Shown: positions 54,219-64,000 of the stretch, piece by piece
Numbering within the stretch: the first letter of the stretch is position 1
Layout: the number at the start of each line of letters is the position of its first letter
Source of the DNA: Melioribacteraceae bacterium
GTDB lineage: Bacteria > Bacteroidota > Ignavibacteria > Ignavibacteriales > Melioribacteraceae
Assembly (NCBI GenBank): GCA_016342755.1
Contig: JAEINS010000001.1
Span: 248,001-312,000 of the forward strand
Reading direction: 5' to 3'
Length of the DNA stretch: 64,000 nucleotides
Position numbers and translations under genes: made by a program
Notes under the pieces: model-generated
The model's database searches: none
Told to the model about the DNA's origin: nothing
What the model saw: only the letters and a program-made list of their open reading frames with translations

Positions 54219-56822
54219 GTGAAAAAAATATTCATTTTAGCAATAAGTTTTTTATTCGCGGCAAATATATTTGCGCAGGAAATTTATAAATCGTCTTATC
54301 GCCCAAGAAGCGGCATAGCTCATGGCGGTATTGGTACGGGCTCAATTGAGCTTAGAAAAGATGGTCAGTTTTATAATTGGTCAATATTTAATAACTATCC
54401 CAGGGGAACCGGACCAATATTTAACATTAAATCCAGACCAAGAACTTACGATGATTTCTCAACATTGTTTTTCTTAGTACGCTACCAGGTTGAAGGTGAA
54501 GAAGCCAGGATTAAATTACTTCAGCTAAATAATGAAATTAATGAAGGCGGACAAATAGGTATAGCTTATTATTATCCATGGATGACGGCAATTGAAAAAG
54601 TTGAATATGAGGCAAAATTCCCAAACACTAAAATTAAATTTACTGATAGTGAAATGCCTTTTGAAATAGAACTTACAGTAAATAGTCCTTTTATTCCGCA
54701 TGATGTGAAAAATTCTTCGCTTCCTGGAGTTTATTTCGATTTTAATGTTAAAAGTAAATCGGATAAAAAAGTTAATATATTTTTAATTGCGACTTTAAGA
54801 AATCTTGTTGGCTATGATACAATTGATAAGCTTTTTACCGCTTCTATAACTGAGGAAAAAGGGTATAAGTATTTTGATATGTCGGTTGATGGCATGGATA
54901 CTGAGTCTCCGGTCTGGGGACAAATGGGAATTGCCTCACTTTCGGATGAATCAACTTATTACTTAGGGTGGGAACATAAACACCCTTATTATGAACTATT
55001 AGTAGTGAATAATAAATTCCCGGATATAAATGATACAGAGGGCAGAAATTTTATTGATGAAAAAACCGGGAAAAAGGTTGGCCGTTATACAAGTGAATCT
55101 TACGACCAGAGACATTTTAGTTCCATTGGCATAACAAAGGAACTTGAATTTAATCAGTCGTTTAAGCACTCATTTGTATTTACATGGAATTTCCCTAATG
55201 CCTACGGTGCTCACAATGCTCCTACAATACAAGAGTCAGTTGAATGGAATAATAAAGAAGACTATTCTGTGATTCAAAAGGTAACTAAGAAAATAGGCAA
55301 CTATTATAATAACTTTTTCAATACTTCTTTAGATGTTGCCGATTATATGGTGAAAAACCGGGACGATCTCCAAAATAGAACAAACAGTTTTTTTAATGAT
55401 TTTTACTCAAGTGATTTAGACCAATGGTTTTTGGAACAAATCAGTTCAAATCTAAATACATTTCGAACTAGTTCTACATTTAATAAAAAAGGGCAGTTTG
55501 GAATTAGAGAAGGCTTAAGTGCCGATAAAAGCTGGGGTCCTAATATAACTTCGGATGTAACTTATTATGGTTCATCTTCAATAATTACATTATTCCCAAG
55601 TTTGCAGCTTTCTAGTATGAGGGCACACAAAAGTGTTCAGCAGCCTAATGGCGATATTGCACACGGCCTTGCTTATGATATGGATTATACTCAAAACGGT
55701 ACATGGGGAGTTAGCCACAGAGTTGATTTAGTCGGGAACTATATTCAGATGGTTGTTCGCGATTATTTATGGACAGACGATAATGAATTTATAAAAGAGA
55801 TGTGGCCTTCACTAAAAAAAGCATTTGATTTTGGAATAAATCAGTGGGATACAAATAATGATAATATGCCGGATATGCATGGCATAATGTCTAGCTATGA
55901 TAACTTCCCAATGAATGGGTTAGCCTCTTATATACAGTCTCAATGGTTAAATTCAGCCAAAGGAATGTATGAAGTAGCTAAAGTGCTTAATGATAGTGAT
56001 GAAGAAAAGTATAAAGAAATTTATGAAGACGCTGTTAAGTTAATGGAAGAACATATTTGGAACGGAGAATATTATGTTCTGGCAAACGATTATACCGGTG
56101 ATAAAGGTGTTGATAAAGGTATATTAACCGATCAGGCAATTGGGCAATGGATGGCTCATCAAAGCGGGTTTGGATCGTTATTAAAACCTGAGCGTGTTAG
56201 ACTAGCACTGAACAAAATTTTGGAAGTCTCATATAAACCGTCATTCGGATTAAGAAATTGCACATGGCCTGAGTACCCGGAATTATTCCCTATTCATGAA
56301 AGCGGTCTTTGGGTTGATCAGGCAAACTCTTGCTGGACTGGAGTTGAACTGGCATTCGCTTCTTTTTTAATGTATGAAGATATGTATGATGAAGCAATGA
56401 AGGTTACTAAAACTGTTGATGATAGATACAGAAAAAATGGTTTGTACTTTGACCATCAGGAATTTGGGGGACATTATTTGCGTCCGATGTCTGCATGGGG
56501 AATATTAAACGGTGCGTTAGGACTGGCAATAAGAAACAACAATTATATTTTTTCGCCATGTATTCCAAAAGATAATTATAAGGTGTTATTTGCTTACAAT
56601 AACGGCACAGCTTTTTTCAGTAAAAAAATGGATGAAGTTGCATTAGAAGTTAGAAGCGGTGAGATGAAAATTAATTCAATTTCATTACCTATGGAAATAA
56701 TTAAAGCGGTAAAGGGAATTTGTGTCGACGGTAAAAAACAAGAGTTCCAGTTAAAAGGAAATGTAATGAGATTTAATAACACAATAATCATTGAAGAAGG
56801 CAGCACTTTAACAATAAAATAA
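54219..56822 (+). CDS. GH116-like beta-glycosidase, secreted
   Basis: 867 residues, GTG start with GAGG upstream. Signal peptide ending NIFAQE. The N-terminal domain has GIAHGGIGTGSIELRKDGQF and NWSIFNN, the GBA2-type start (about residues 32-60). The alpha-helical toroid has DNMPDMHGIMSSYDNFPMNG, where the SYD aspartate fits the acid/base position, and SGLWVDQANSCWTGVELAFA. GH116 cleaves beta-glucosides or beta-xylosides. It lies 27 bp after GH97 with no terminator seen. Confidence 0.85.
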   Translation: MKKIFILAISFLFAANIFAQEIYKSSYRPRSGIAHGGIGTGSIELRKDGQFYNWSIFNNYPRGTGPIFNIKSRPRTYDDFSTLFFLVRYQVEGEEARIKLLQLNNEINEGGQIGIAYYYPWMTAIEKVEYEAKFPNTKIKFTDSEMPFEIELTVNSPFIPHDVKNSSLPGVYFDFNVKSKSDKKVNIFLIATLRNLVGYDTIDKLFTASITEEKGYKYFDMSVDGMDTESPVWGQMGIASLSDESTYYLGWEHKHPYYELLVVNNKFPDINDTEGRNFIDEKTGKKVGRYTSESYDQRHFSSIGITKELEFNQSFKHSFVFTWNFPNAYGAHNAPTIQESVEWNNKEDYSVIQKVTKKIGNYYNNFFNTSLDVADYMVKNRDDLQNRTNSFFNDFYSSDLDQWFLEQISSNLNTFRTSSTFNKKGQFGIREGLSADKSWGPNITSDVTYYGSSSIITLFPSLQLSSMRAHKSVQQPNGDIAHGLAYDMDYTQNGTWGVSHRVDLVGNYIQMVVRDYLWTDDNEFIKEMWPSLKKAFDFGINQWDTNNDNMPDMHGIMSSYDNFPMNGLASYIQSQWLNSAKGMYEVAKVLNDSDEEKYKEIYEDAVKLMEEHIWNGEYYVLANDYTGDKGVDKGILTDQAIGQWMAHQSGFGSLLKPERVRLALNKILEVSYKPSFGLRNCTWPEYPELFPIHESGLWVDQANSCWTGVELAFASFLMYEDMYDEAMKVTKTVDDRYRKNGLYFDHQEFGGHYLRPMSAWGILNGALGLAIRNNNYIFSPCIPKDNYKVLFAYNNGTAFFSKKMDEVALEVRSGEMKINSISLPMEIIKAVKGICVDGKKQEFQLKGNVMRFNNTIIIEEGSTLTIK

Positions 56823-56853
56823 TTATTTAATAAAATTGATCGGGATCCCTTTT

Positions 56854-57999
56854 ATGAAGGCTAATCTGTTTTCAATAATAATGGCTGTATGTATAATTAC
56901 TTCATGCACTAGTCAGGAACAGAATCAAAAAATATTTCAGCCCGGGAAATTATGGACTGATAACAACGGGGTTCATATAAACGCGCATGGAGGAGGAATA
57001 CTATTTCATGATGATGTTTATTACTGGTATGGTGAACACAAGATTGAAGGTTCAATTGGCAACAGTGCGCAGGTTGGAGTTCATGTTTATTCTTCCAAAG
57101 ACCTGTTTAACTGGCATGATGAAGGCATTGCCCTTAAAGTTGTTGAAGATGATTCAACAAGTGATATTGCCAAAGGTGCAATTATAGAAAGACCAAAAGT
57201 CTTATATAATAAAAAAACAGATAAGTTTGTTATGTGGTTTCATCTCGAGTTAAAAGGGAAAAGCTATGCGGCCGCAAGAAGCGGGATTGCCGTTTCCGAT
57301 AGTCCGGCTGGTCCTTTTGAATATATAAAAAGTGTAAGACCAAATAAAAATCATTGGCCTGTAAATGTGTTGGATGTTCATAAAAAAGAGATTAACAGAC
57401 ATGAGGTGAAAGACCTTTATTCCGGAGGCGACTTGCCGGCGCATCCTGATTCCTTAAATATTTTGGGCCGCGATTTTAACAATGGACAAATGGCCAGGGA
57501 TATGAATCTGTTTTTAGACGATAATGGAAAAGCATATCATATTTATTCTTCGGAAGAAAACAGTACGCTGCATATATCGGAATTAACCGATGATTTTCAA
57601 AATTACTCCGGTAAATATATAAGATTATTTGCCGGTAAATTTAACGAAGCTCCGGCAATGTTTAAACGAAATGGGAAATATTATCTTATTACTTCTGGCT
57701 GCACCGGCTGGGCTCCTAACGCAGCACGTTCTGCTGTAGCTGAATCAATTTGGGGTGAATGGAAAGAACTTAGCAATCCCTGTATCGGTGAAATGTCAGA
57801 GCTGACATTCAATTCGCAGAGTACTTTTGTTTTAGAAATAAAAGGCGGAAAAGATCAGTTCATCTTTATGGCAGATAGATGGAACCCGGAAAATCCAATT
57901 GATGGAAGATATATCTGGCTTCCTATTCAATTTGAAGAAGATAAAATTAAACTTGAGTTTATAGGAAAATGGGATATGGATTTTTATAACCGGAAATAA
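56854..57999 (+). CDS. GH43-like five-bladed propeller lipoprotein
   Basis: 381 residues from the ATG at 56854; a TTG at 56836 would add six residues. Lipoprotein signal with IITSCTSQ. Propeller motifs: INAHGGGILFHDDVYYWYGEH (the catalytic base blade), IERPKVLYNKKTDKFVMWFH, MARDMNLFLDDNGKAYHIYSS and NEAPAMFKRNGKYYLITSG with the acid Glu. Closest by look to the GH43_24/34-type galactan or arabinan enzymes. Part of the same run of secreted hydrolases. Confidence 0.85.
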   Translation: MKANLFSIIMAVCIITSCTSQEQNQKIFQPGKLWTDNNGVHINAHGGGILFHDDVYYWYGEHKIEGSIGNSAQVGVHVYSSKDLFNWHDEGIALKVVEDDSTSDIAKGAIIERPKVLYNKKTDKFVMWFHLELKGKSYAAARSGIAVSDSPAGPFEYIKSVRPNKNHWPVNVLDVHKKEINRHEVKDLYSGGDLPAHPDSLNILGRDFNNGQMARDMNLFLDDNGKAYHIYSSEENSTLHISELTDDFQNYSGKYIRLFAGKFNEAPAMFKRNGKYYLITSGCTGWAPNAARSAVAESIWGEWKELSNPCIGEMSELTFNSQSTFVLEIKGGKDQFIFMADRWNPENPIDGRYIWLPIQFEEDKIKLEFIGKWDMDFYNRK

Positions 58000-58070
58000 A
58001 AAACAAAACACTTTTATTTAAAACTAAATAAACTCAACAACTCCTGTTGGTAAATTTTATTGGGAAACAA

Positions 58071-59558
58071 ATGTTAAACAAGAATCTAAAATATTTTGTA
58101 CTGCTGATAATTTTATTTCTAAGTAGTAATTCTGCCGGTCAAATTAATCATACAATTCAGCTTCATCCTGATAATACTCACTATCTATTGTACAATAACA
58201 AACCAACGGTTTTGATTACATCGGGTGAACATTATGGTGCGGTTCTAAATCTTGATTTTGATTATAAAAAATATCTGGAAACAATGAATGCTGACGGTAT
58301 GAATTACACCAGAATATTTACCGGAAGTTATGTGGAGATTCCCGGAAGTTTTGGAATTAGCAATAATACACTTGCACCAGAAGTCGGGAAATTCCTTTCA
58401 CCATATAAAAGAGCTGATGAAAAGGGCTTATACAAAGGTGAACATAAATTTGATATCTCTGAATGGGATGAAAAGTACTTTAACAGGTTACATGATTTTA
58501 TTTCTCTGGCGGAAGAACTTAATATAGTAGTCGAGGTAACTTTTTTCTCGTCAAATTATGAAGATTCAAATTGGGAAAGAAATCCGTACAATCCCGAGAA
58601 TAATATAAATTCCTTGGATGAAAATCTTAATAGGCGAAAGGTAAATACTCTTGAAAATGGAAATTTGATCCGGTTCCAAAAAGAGCTGGTAAAAAAAATA
58701 GTGGAAGAATTAAATAATTATGGAAATGTTATTTATGAAATTCAGAATGAACCCTGGGCTGATAATGCTGTAAAAGTTATGAGAATTTTAAAAACTCATG
58801 AACCTCAGTCAGCATCGGGTGATTGGTTCAAATGGGTAGAAACAGCTTCAACAATTTCAATTGACTGGCAAAAAAAAATGACCGAAATTATAATAGAAAC
58901 TGAAGATAATTTACCCTATAAACATTTGCTAGCGCAAAATTTTACAAACTTTAAATACGCGGTAGAAACAGTTGATAGTAATATTTCAATTATGAATTTT
59001 CATTATGCGTGGCCTGAAGCAGTATTGCAGAATTATGGATGGGAAAAAGTTATTGGCTTCGATGAATCCGGTTTTTCAGGGTGTTCTGATACAGCATACT
59101 TAAAACAGGCATGGCAGTTTATATTAAGCGGCGGAGCAATATTCAACAACTTAGATTATTCTTTTTTTGTTGATAAGGAAGATGGAACCGGTGTAAATAA
59201 AGCTACTGGCGGAGGTTCTCCAAAGTTAAGAAAACAATTAAAGTATTTAAGGGAGTTTATTGAATCTTTCGATTTTATTAAGATGAGTCCCGACTTTAAT
59301 ATAGTATATCATTCACCCGGGGTAGAATGGAACGCTATTTCTGAAGAAGGGAAACAGTATGCCATTATTCTTAATGGAAATAAAACAGAATGGATAAAGT
59401 TAAATCTTCCCATGGGAACTTATCATTATCAAATTTTAAACCCGTTTGAAGGTGAAATTATACAAACAGCCTATTTGGAAGTTAATAGTGACGAGAAAGT
59501 AAAAATTAATCTTCCGGAATTTGAAAAACTACTTTCAATAAAAATTACAGAAAAATAG
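58071..59558 (+). CDS. GH-A clan (GH5-like) secreted hydrolase
   Basis: 495 residues from the ATG at 58071; TGGGAAAC lies upstream, and a TTG at 58047 is less likely. Signal peptide ending SSNSAGQ. The TIM barrel includes GMNYTRIFTGSYVEIPGSFG, NVIYEIQNEPWADN (acid/base Glu of NEPW) and IGFDESGFSG (nucleophile Glu), the spacing of clan GH-A enzymes. A C-terminal beta domain (about residues 410-495) follows. Target polymer unknown; mannan or glucan would fit neighbours. Confidence 0.8.
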   Translation: MLNKNLKYFVLLIILFLSSNSAGQINHTIQLHPDNTHYLLYNNKPTVLITSGEHYGAVLNLDFDYKKYLETMNADGMNYTRIFTGSYVEIPGSFGISNNTLAPEVGKFLSPYKRADEKGLYKGEHKFDISEWDEKYFNRLHDFISLAEELNIVVEVTFFSSNYEDSNWERNPYNPENNINSLDENLNRRKVNTLENGNLIRFQKELVKKIVEELNNYGNVIYEIQNEPWADNAVKVMRILKTHEPQSASGDWFKWVETASTISIDWQKKMTEIIIETEDNLPYKHLLAQNFTNFKYAVETVDSNISIMNFHYAWPEAVLQNYGWEKVIGFDESGFSGCSDTAYLKQAWQFILSGGAIFNNLDYSFFVDKEDGTGVNKATGGGSPKLRKQLKYLREFIESFDFIKMSPDFNIVYHSPGVEWNAISEEGKQYAIILNGNKTEWIKLNLPMGTYHYQILNPFEGEIIQTAYLEVNSDEKVKINLPEFEKLLSIKITEK

Positions 59559-59625
59559 TACAATCAAATTTAATAGCACAAAGTTAAGCACATAGTTGAA
59601 TTAGTAACTTATATAAGAGGAACCA

Positions 59626-60969
59626 ATGTCCCAAGTTTCGTTTAAGGAAAAAATAGGATTTAGTGTAGGTGAATATGCCGGAAGTGTAGTTTGGCAAACC
59701 TTAATGTTCTTTCTACCAATATTTTATACAGATACTTTCGGTCTTTCAGCAGCAGCAGTTGGAACAATGTTTTTAGTAGTTAGATTATTTGACGCGATTA
59801 ATGATCCAATAATGGGTACAATTGCTGATAGAACAAATACTAAATGGGGGAAATTTAGACCTTATCTATTATGGGCAGCCGTTCCTTATGGTTTAGGAAC
59901 TGTAATAATGTTTACTACACCGGATTTTGGTGAAACCGGGAAATTGATTTATGCCTATGCAACTTATGCTCTCATGATGATCATCTATACAGTAATGATG
60001 ATCCCCTATAATTCTTTAGTTGGTGTTATTTCAACTGATTCTGAGGAAAGAACAAGTGTGTCCCAATACAAATTTGTTTTTGCATACCTTGCCGGGGCAT
60101 CAGTTCAGTATCTTGTAATTCCTTTAGTGAAAAATTTAGGTGAAGGAGATAGTCAAAAAGGGTATTTATTAACTATGACTATATTTGGTGCTATATGCAT
60201 TATATGTTTTTTAATAGCCTTTTTCTCTGTAAGAGAAAGAGTTAAAACATCTGCTACCCAAAAAAGCAAAATAAAAGAAGATCTAAAAGATTTAATCAAA
60301 AATAAACCATGGATAATTGTTTTTTCCGTAACGCTTTGCACACTGATATATATTGCGATTAGAAGTGCAGTTACAATGTACTACTTTAAATATTTTATTG
60401 GTAACGAAGATGGTGCCGGAATATTTATGGTTGCTGGAACACTTGCAACTTTGTTAGGTGTTCTTCCAACTAAATGGCTTTCAACAAAATTAGGAAAGAA
60501 AAAACTTTATATAATTTGTATGTTTATTGTATCATTTGCATCCGCAGGATTTTTTATTGCATCTCCTGAAGATTTATTAATTATATATATATTCCAAATT
60601 ATATTTTCGCTTGCGTCAGGTCCAACTATGCCGCTTCTTTGGTCGATGCTTGCGGATATTGCTGATTATTCTGAATGGGAAAATAATAGACGGGCCACCG
60701 GATTGGTTTATTCTGCCACAACATTCAGTATGAAAGCCGGTTTTTCCATTGGAGGAGCAGTTTCAATGGGAGTTTTATCATACTTTGGTTATATTGCTGA
60801 CGCTGAGCAAACTGCGTCTGCATTACAGGGAATAAAGCTTTCCATAAGTGTTATTCCTGCTGCAATAGCTTTGATTGGCGCAATTTTATTGTTTTTCTAT
60901 GATTTAGACGATAAAAAAGTTGCAGAAATTCAATTAGAATTAGAAGAAAGAAAAAAGAATTTAATATAA
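59626..60969 (+). CDS. GPH-family sugar:cation symporter (MFS)
   Basis: 447 residues, twelve TM helices. The GPH signature is present: FFLPIFYTDTFGLSAA, RLFDAINDPIMGTIADRTNTKWGKFRPYLLW (about residues 49-79) and MLADIADYSEWENNRRATGL in the second half. It imports a di- or oligosaccharide with Na+ or H+. In the absence of a SusC/SusD pair it is the only importer in the locus. AGAGGAA lies before the ATG. Confidence 0.93.
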   Translation: MSQVSFKEKIGFSVGEYAGSVVWQTLMFFLPIFYTDTFGLSAAAVGTMFLVVRLFDAINDPIMGTIADRTNTKWGKFRPYLLWAAVPYGLGTVIMFTTPDFGETGKLIYAYATYALMMIIYTVMMIPYNSLVGVISTDSEERTSVSQYKFVFAYLAGASVQYLVIPLVKNLGEGDSQKGYLLTMTIFGAICIICFLIAFFSVRERVKTSATQKSKIKEDLKDLIKNKPWIIVFSVTLCTLIYIAIRSAVTMYYFKYFIGNEDGAGIFMVAGTLATLLGVLPTKWLSTKLGKKKLYIICMFIVSFASAGFFIASPEDLLIIYIFQIIFSLASGPTMPLLWSMLADIADYSEWENNRRATGLVYSATTFSMKAGFSIGGAVSMGVLSYFGYIADAEQTASALQGIKLSISVIPAAIALIGAILLFFYDLDDKKVAEIQLELEERKKNLI

Positions 60970-60989
60970 ATATTTAATCAGGAGAAAAG

Positions 60990-62123
60990 GTGAAAAAAGT
61001 TTTATTAACAATGTTTTGTACAATTATTTTTATAACAAATCTTTTTGCCGCTCAGGCAGATACTGTTAAAGTAAAGAATATATCAGCTGTTCCGATAATT
61101 GATGCTGTTGGAGATGATGAATGCTGGGTTAATACAGAGTGGCAGAGTATTGATCAGGTCTGGATGACTTACGGTGAAATAATTCCGGCGGCTGATTTTA
61201 CCGGTAAATATAAAGTTGTGTGGTCAAAAGAAACAAATCTGTTATACTTTTTAGTTGATGTGACAGATGATGTTTTTGTTGACGGCTGGCCCGGAGTTGA
61301 CGGTGATTATTTCGGATTTGATATTGTAGAAATTTTTATTGATGCTGATAAGTCAGGCGGTTTACACGTCTTTGATGGCACTGGGAATACGGGGAATGAC
61401 TGGGGTACAAATGGAGAGAACGCGTTTTCTTATCACATAAATATAGATTTGCCTGAAGATGGAGGAGTTTCAACAAGCTGTGTAGTAAACGATATGGCAG
61501 GAACAGACTGGAGTGATGTTTGGAATCCTAATTTTGCAGATCATTTCCCGGAGATTGCATTAAGAGAAAGTGATGGTAAGTATTTCTGGGAGTTTTCCTT
61601 AAAAGTTTATGGCGACTCATATGATTTTGATAATCCGGAAGCATCCAGAGTTATGATGCAGACTAGCGATATAATGGGTTTTACTATGGCCTATTGCGAT
61701 AATGACGGTGCGGACGAGGATCCGAAGACAAGGGACAATTTTTTTGGTTCAGTATGGGTTCCGGAAGCTAAGTATAATGATCATTGGATGGATGCGGATG
61801 GTTACGGTACTTTTCTGCTTGTAGACGATGTTACAGAGGTTTCAGAAAATCCAATAATTTATAATTTTGATTTAATGCAAAACTATCCAAATCCGTTTAA
61901 TCCAACTACTCAAATCGATTATTCAATTACTGATAATGGTTTTGTTAAATTAAAAATATTTGATGTTTTAGGAAATGAAGTTGCTGCGTTGGTAAATGAG
62001 ATGAAAAATAATGGTAACCATTCTGTAAATTTTGATGCTGAAAATTTATCGAGCGGAACTTATTTTTATTCTTTACAAGTTAACGGAAAAACTATAACTA
62101 AAAAGTTGATGCTTGTTAAATAG
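60990..62123 (+). CDS. CBM9-like secreted protein with T9SS sorting domain
   Basis: 377 residues, GTG start with AGGAG. Signal peptide ending NLFAAQA. A CBM9/DOMON-like carbohydrate-binding domain covers about residues 28-285 (IIDAVGDDECWVNTEWQSID, LLYFLVDVTDD, DIVEIFIDADKSGG). The C-terminal ~80 residues are a type A T9SS sorting domain: QNYPNPFNPTTQIDYSI, LKIFDVLGNEVA, LSSGTYFYSL and KKLMLVK. It is exported over the outer membrane by the type IX system and probably held at the surface to bind sugar polymers. Confidence 0.9.
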   Translation: MKKVLLTMFCTIIFITNLFAAQADTVKVKNISAVPIIDAVGDDECWVNTEWQSIDQVWMTYGEIIPAADFTGKYKVVWSKETNLLYFLVDVTDDVFVDGWPGVDGDYFGFDIVEIFIDADKSGGLHVFDGTGNTGNDWGTNGENAFSYHINIDLPEDGGVSTSCVVNDMAGTDWSDVWNPNFADHFPEIALRESDGKYFWEFSLKVYGDSYDFDNPEASRVMMQTSDIMGFTMAYCDNDGADEDPKTRDNFFGSVWVPEAKYNDHWMDADGYGTFLLVDDVTEVSENPIIYNFDLMQNYPNPFNPTTQIDYSITDNGFVKLKIFDVLGNEVAALVNEMKNNGNHSVNFDAENLSSGTYFYSLQVNGKTITKKLMLVK

Positions 62124-62160
62124 TATCAAGAAAAGAATATAAAAAAACTACGAGGGGAAT

Positions 62161-62925
62161 ATGTCTATTGTAAAAGAACTTGCAAAAATGATAGATCATT
62201 CATTATTGCATCCAACAATGACCGATGAAATTTTAAGACAAGAATGTGAAGTAGCAAAAAAGTATGATGTTGCCTCAGTTTGTATAAAACCTTATGCAGT
62301 TAAAGATGCTGTGAAATGGTTAGAGGGAAGTGATGTAATGGTAGGATCTGTAATTGGATTCCCGCATGGTAATAGTACAATTAAGATTAAAGTGAAGGAA
62401 ACTCTTCAGGCAATTGAAGATGGTGCCGTTGAAATTGATATGGTTGTGAACATTGGTAAAGTTTTAAATGAAGACTGGGCTTATGTAAATGAAGAAATTA
62501 AATCTATAAATGATGCGGCAGTAAATGGCGGGGCAATCTTAAAAGTAATATTTGAAAATGATTATTTAACTGACGATAAATACAAGATTAAACTTTGTGA
62601 AATTTGTTCTGAATTAAAAGTAGCTTTTGTAAAAACCTCATCGGGCTATGGATTTATTAAAGGCAGCGATGGTAAGTATTCTTATGAAGGCGCTACAGAA
62701 CACGATCTTAAACTGATGAGAAAACACTCAGCTCCGGAAGTGGAAGTTAAAGCTGCCGGCGGTGTTAGAACATTGGACGATCTGTTAAAGGTGCGTGAAT
62801 GGGGCGTTACACGAGTTGGTGCCACCGCAACTATTGCAATGATAGAAGATGCAAAAAAACGTTTTGAAGGAAAAAGCAGTGATGTTAATACTTCATCCGC
62901 TGCTTCAGAAATATCCGGTTATTAA
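62161..62925 (+). CDS. deoC: Deoxyribose-phosphate aldolase
   Basis: 254 residues. Class I aldolase TIM barrel: MIDHSLLHPTMTDE, VIGFPHGNST, AVEIDMVVNIGKVL (Asp of the proton relay) and VAFVKTSSGYGF with the Schiff-base lysine (about residue 160), then VKAAGGVRTLDDLL with the second lysine. It makes or splits 2-deoxyribose-5-phosphate. In a glycan locus it may serve a related aldol step, which cannot be told from sequence. GAGGGGAA lies before the ATG. Confidence 0.92.
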   Translation: MSIVKELAKMIDHSLLHPTMTDEILRQECEVAKKYDVASVCIKPYAVKDAVKWLEGSDVMVGSVIGFPHGNSTIKIKVKETLQAIEDGAVEIDMVVNIGKVLNEDWAYVNEEIKSINDAAVNGGAILKVIFENDYLTDDKYKIKLCEICSELKVAFVKTSSGYGFIKGSDGKYSYEGATEHDLKLMRKHSAPEVEVKAAGGVRTLDDLLKVREWGVTRVGATATIAMIEDAKKRFEGKSSDVNTSSAASEISGY

Positions 62926-63003
62926 ATTAATTGGTGAAGAATTTTTTTCACCAATTTCCCCTCCCAATTCACGCAATAATTTTGCAAATATTATTTAGAG
63001 CTT

Positions 63004-64000
63004 ATGAAAATGAAGTGCTATAAAAATTTTATTTTTTCAATAATATTAATTAGTTGTAATGTTCTTGCACAGTCAGATCCCACTGATTATGTAAACGTTT
63101 TTACCGGGACATCAAATTCAAGATGGATGTTGTTTCCCGGTCCAACTATGCCTTTCGGAATGGTTAAACTTAGTCCTGATAACCAAACCAACGTCTGGAA
63201 CGGAGGATACGAATATACAATAGGCTCAATCGCCGGGTTTAGTCATATTCATAGCTGGGCAATGGGCGGATTAAGTTTAATGCCGACAACAGGTGAAGTT
63301 AAAACATTTCCCGGTTCGGCTGACGGGCCTTTTAAGCACATGTGGACGGCCGGATACAGATCACGTTTTAATAAAACCACGGAAGTTGGAGAACCCGGTT
63401 ATTATAAAGTCAGGTTATATGATTATAACATAACAACTGAACTGACTTCAACTACACGCTGTGGTTACTTACGTTTCACATACCCAAAATCAGATAAATC
63501 AAATATACTTATCAATTTTGCCACTGAGTATGAAGAAAATAACGCCCAGATAAAATGCGCCTACTACAAAAAAGTAAGCAGCAATGAAATTGAGGGTTAC
63601 ATAAAACAATACAGCTCATTTGCCGATGAATACACTGTTCACTTTATCATGAAATTTAGTAAACCATTTAAAGAGATTAAAAGTTGGGAACAGGAACCAT
63701 TTAGCGGAAATGATTTATTTGGAACTGACTGGCAGATTAAAAATAATTTTTACTCAGATAATGAAAAAGAATTGAGCGGTAAATGTGGGGTTGCCCTGAT
63801 TTTTGATACAGGGGAAAATGAAGTAATAGAAGTGAAATCAGCTATTTCACTTGTAAGTATTGATCAGGCCAGATTAAATTACAAAACAGAGATTGAACCA
63901 TTTGGCTGGGATTTTAAAAGTGTTGTTGATAATAATAAAGCAGCATGGAATGAATTGCTTGGGAAAATAAAAGTTGAAGACAGTAATAAAGAATTAGAAA
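63004..64000 (+). CDS. GH92 family alpha-mannosidase, 3' end outside the window
   Basis: 332 codons are visible, open to the window end. Start ATG at 63004 (63010 is also possible). The N-terminus is a signal peptide ending NVLAQ, perhaps with a lipobox-like ISCN. DYVNVFTGTSNSRWMLFPGP and MPFGMVKLSPDNQT are the GH92 opening; GGYEYTIGSIAGFSHIHSW and AAWNELLGKIKVE close the N-terminal beta-sandwich. GH92 enzymes are Ca2+-dependent exo-alpha-mannosidases. The catalytic (alpha/alpha)6 part lies beyond the edge. It points to mannose-rich substrates, like GH130. Confidence 0.88.
   Translation, partial: MKMKCYKNFIFSIILISCNVLAQSDPTDYVNVFTGTSNSRWMLFPGPTMPFGMVKLSPDNQTNVWNGGYEYTIGSIAGFSHIHSWAMGGLSLMPTTGEVKTFPGSADGPFKHMWTAGYRSRFNKTTEVGEPGYYKVRLYDYNITTELTSTTRCGYLRFTYPKSDKSNILINFATEYEENNAQIKCAYYKKVSSNEIEGYIKQYSSFADEYTVHFIMKFSKPFKEIKSWEQEPFSGNDLFGTDWQIKNNFYSDNEKELSGKCGVALIFDTGENEVIEVKSAISLVSIDQARLNYKTEIEPFGWDFKSVVDNNKAAWNELLGKIKVEDSNKELE

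Overview
The window is AT-rich bacterial DNA, most likely from the Ignavibacteria (Ignavibacteriota/Chlorobi lineage). Pointers to this are a secreted protein ending in a type IX secretion sorting domain with the NYPNPFNPTTQI motif, a complete Na+-NQR operon, a bacillithiol gene (bshC), a carAB-argCJBDRGH cluster, and SD-led genes with frequent TTG/GTG starts. No rRNA, tRNA or CRISPR array was seen. The assignment is inference from gene content.

Bases 1-7011 look like part of an integron-type gene-cassette array. Small orphan genes (a TPR protein, a two-TM protein, a lipoprotein, a possible caspase-fold protein, a MazF-type toxin-antitoxin pair and a 90-aa protein) are separated by three long related attC-like sites at 1726-1914, 5463-5642 (interrupted) and 6398-6622. 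One of these sites is split by an IS110-family element (3747-5464) with a frameshifted transposase. Its 5' flank shows the layout expected of a bridge RNA. Bases 7012-7654 are gene-free and repeat-rich.

Bases 7680-21970 (minus strand) hold bshC, a tautomerase-like gene and the arginine/carbamoyl-phosphate cluster carA-carB-argC-argJ-argB-argD-argR-argG-argH. Only argF is missing from the route to arginine. Candidate ARG-box motifs precede argC and carA. Bases 22315-25538 hold a large coiled-coil protein and a YhcH-family gene.

Bases 25906-31471 form an acyl-CoA module: etfB, etfA, an acyl-CoA dehydrogenase, a carboxyltransferase and a biotin carrier protein. A PAP2 phosphatase follows. Bases 33192-40356 are nqrABCDEF, apbE and an NqrM-like gene. 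Bases 40487-44655 encode a cytochrome bc-type complex made of cytochrome b, a Tat-type Rieske protein and an octaheme cytochrome c fused to TPRs.

Bases 44882-64000 are a glycan-use locus. It has DUF1080 proteins beside Gfo/Idh oxidoreductases (a 3-keto-glycoside type pathway), a medium-chain dehydrogenase, GH130, GH97, GH116-like, GH43-like, GH5-like and GH92 enzymes, a GPH-type sugar symporter, a CBM9-like T9SS cargo protein and DeoC. No SusC/SusD pair is present. Two intergenic regions (31.5 kb and 48.5 kb) share an unusual structure: a terminator partly duplicated on both sides of a short REP-like segment.
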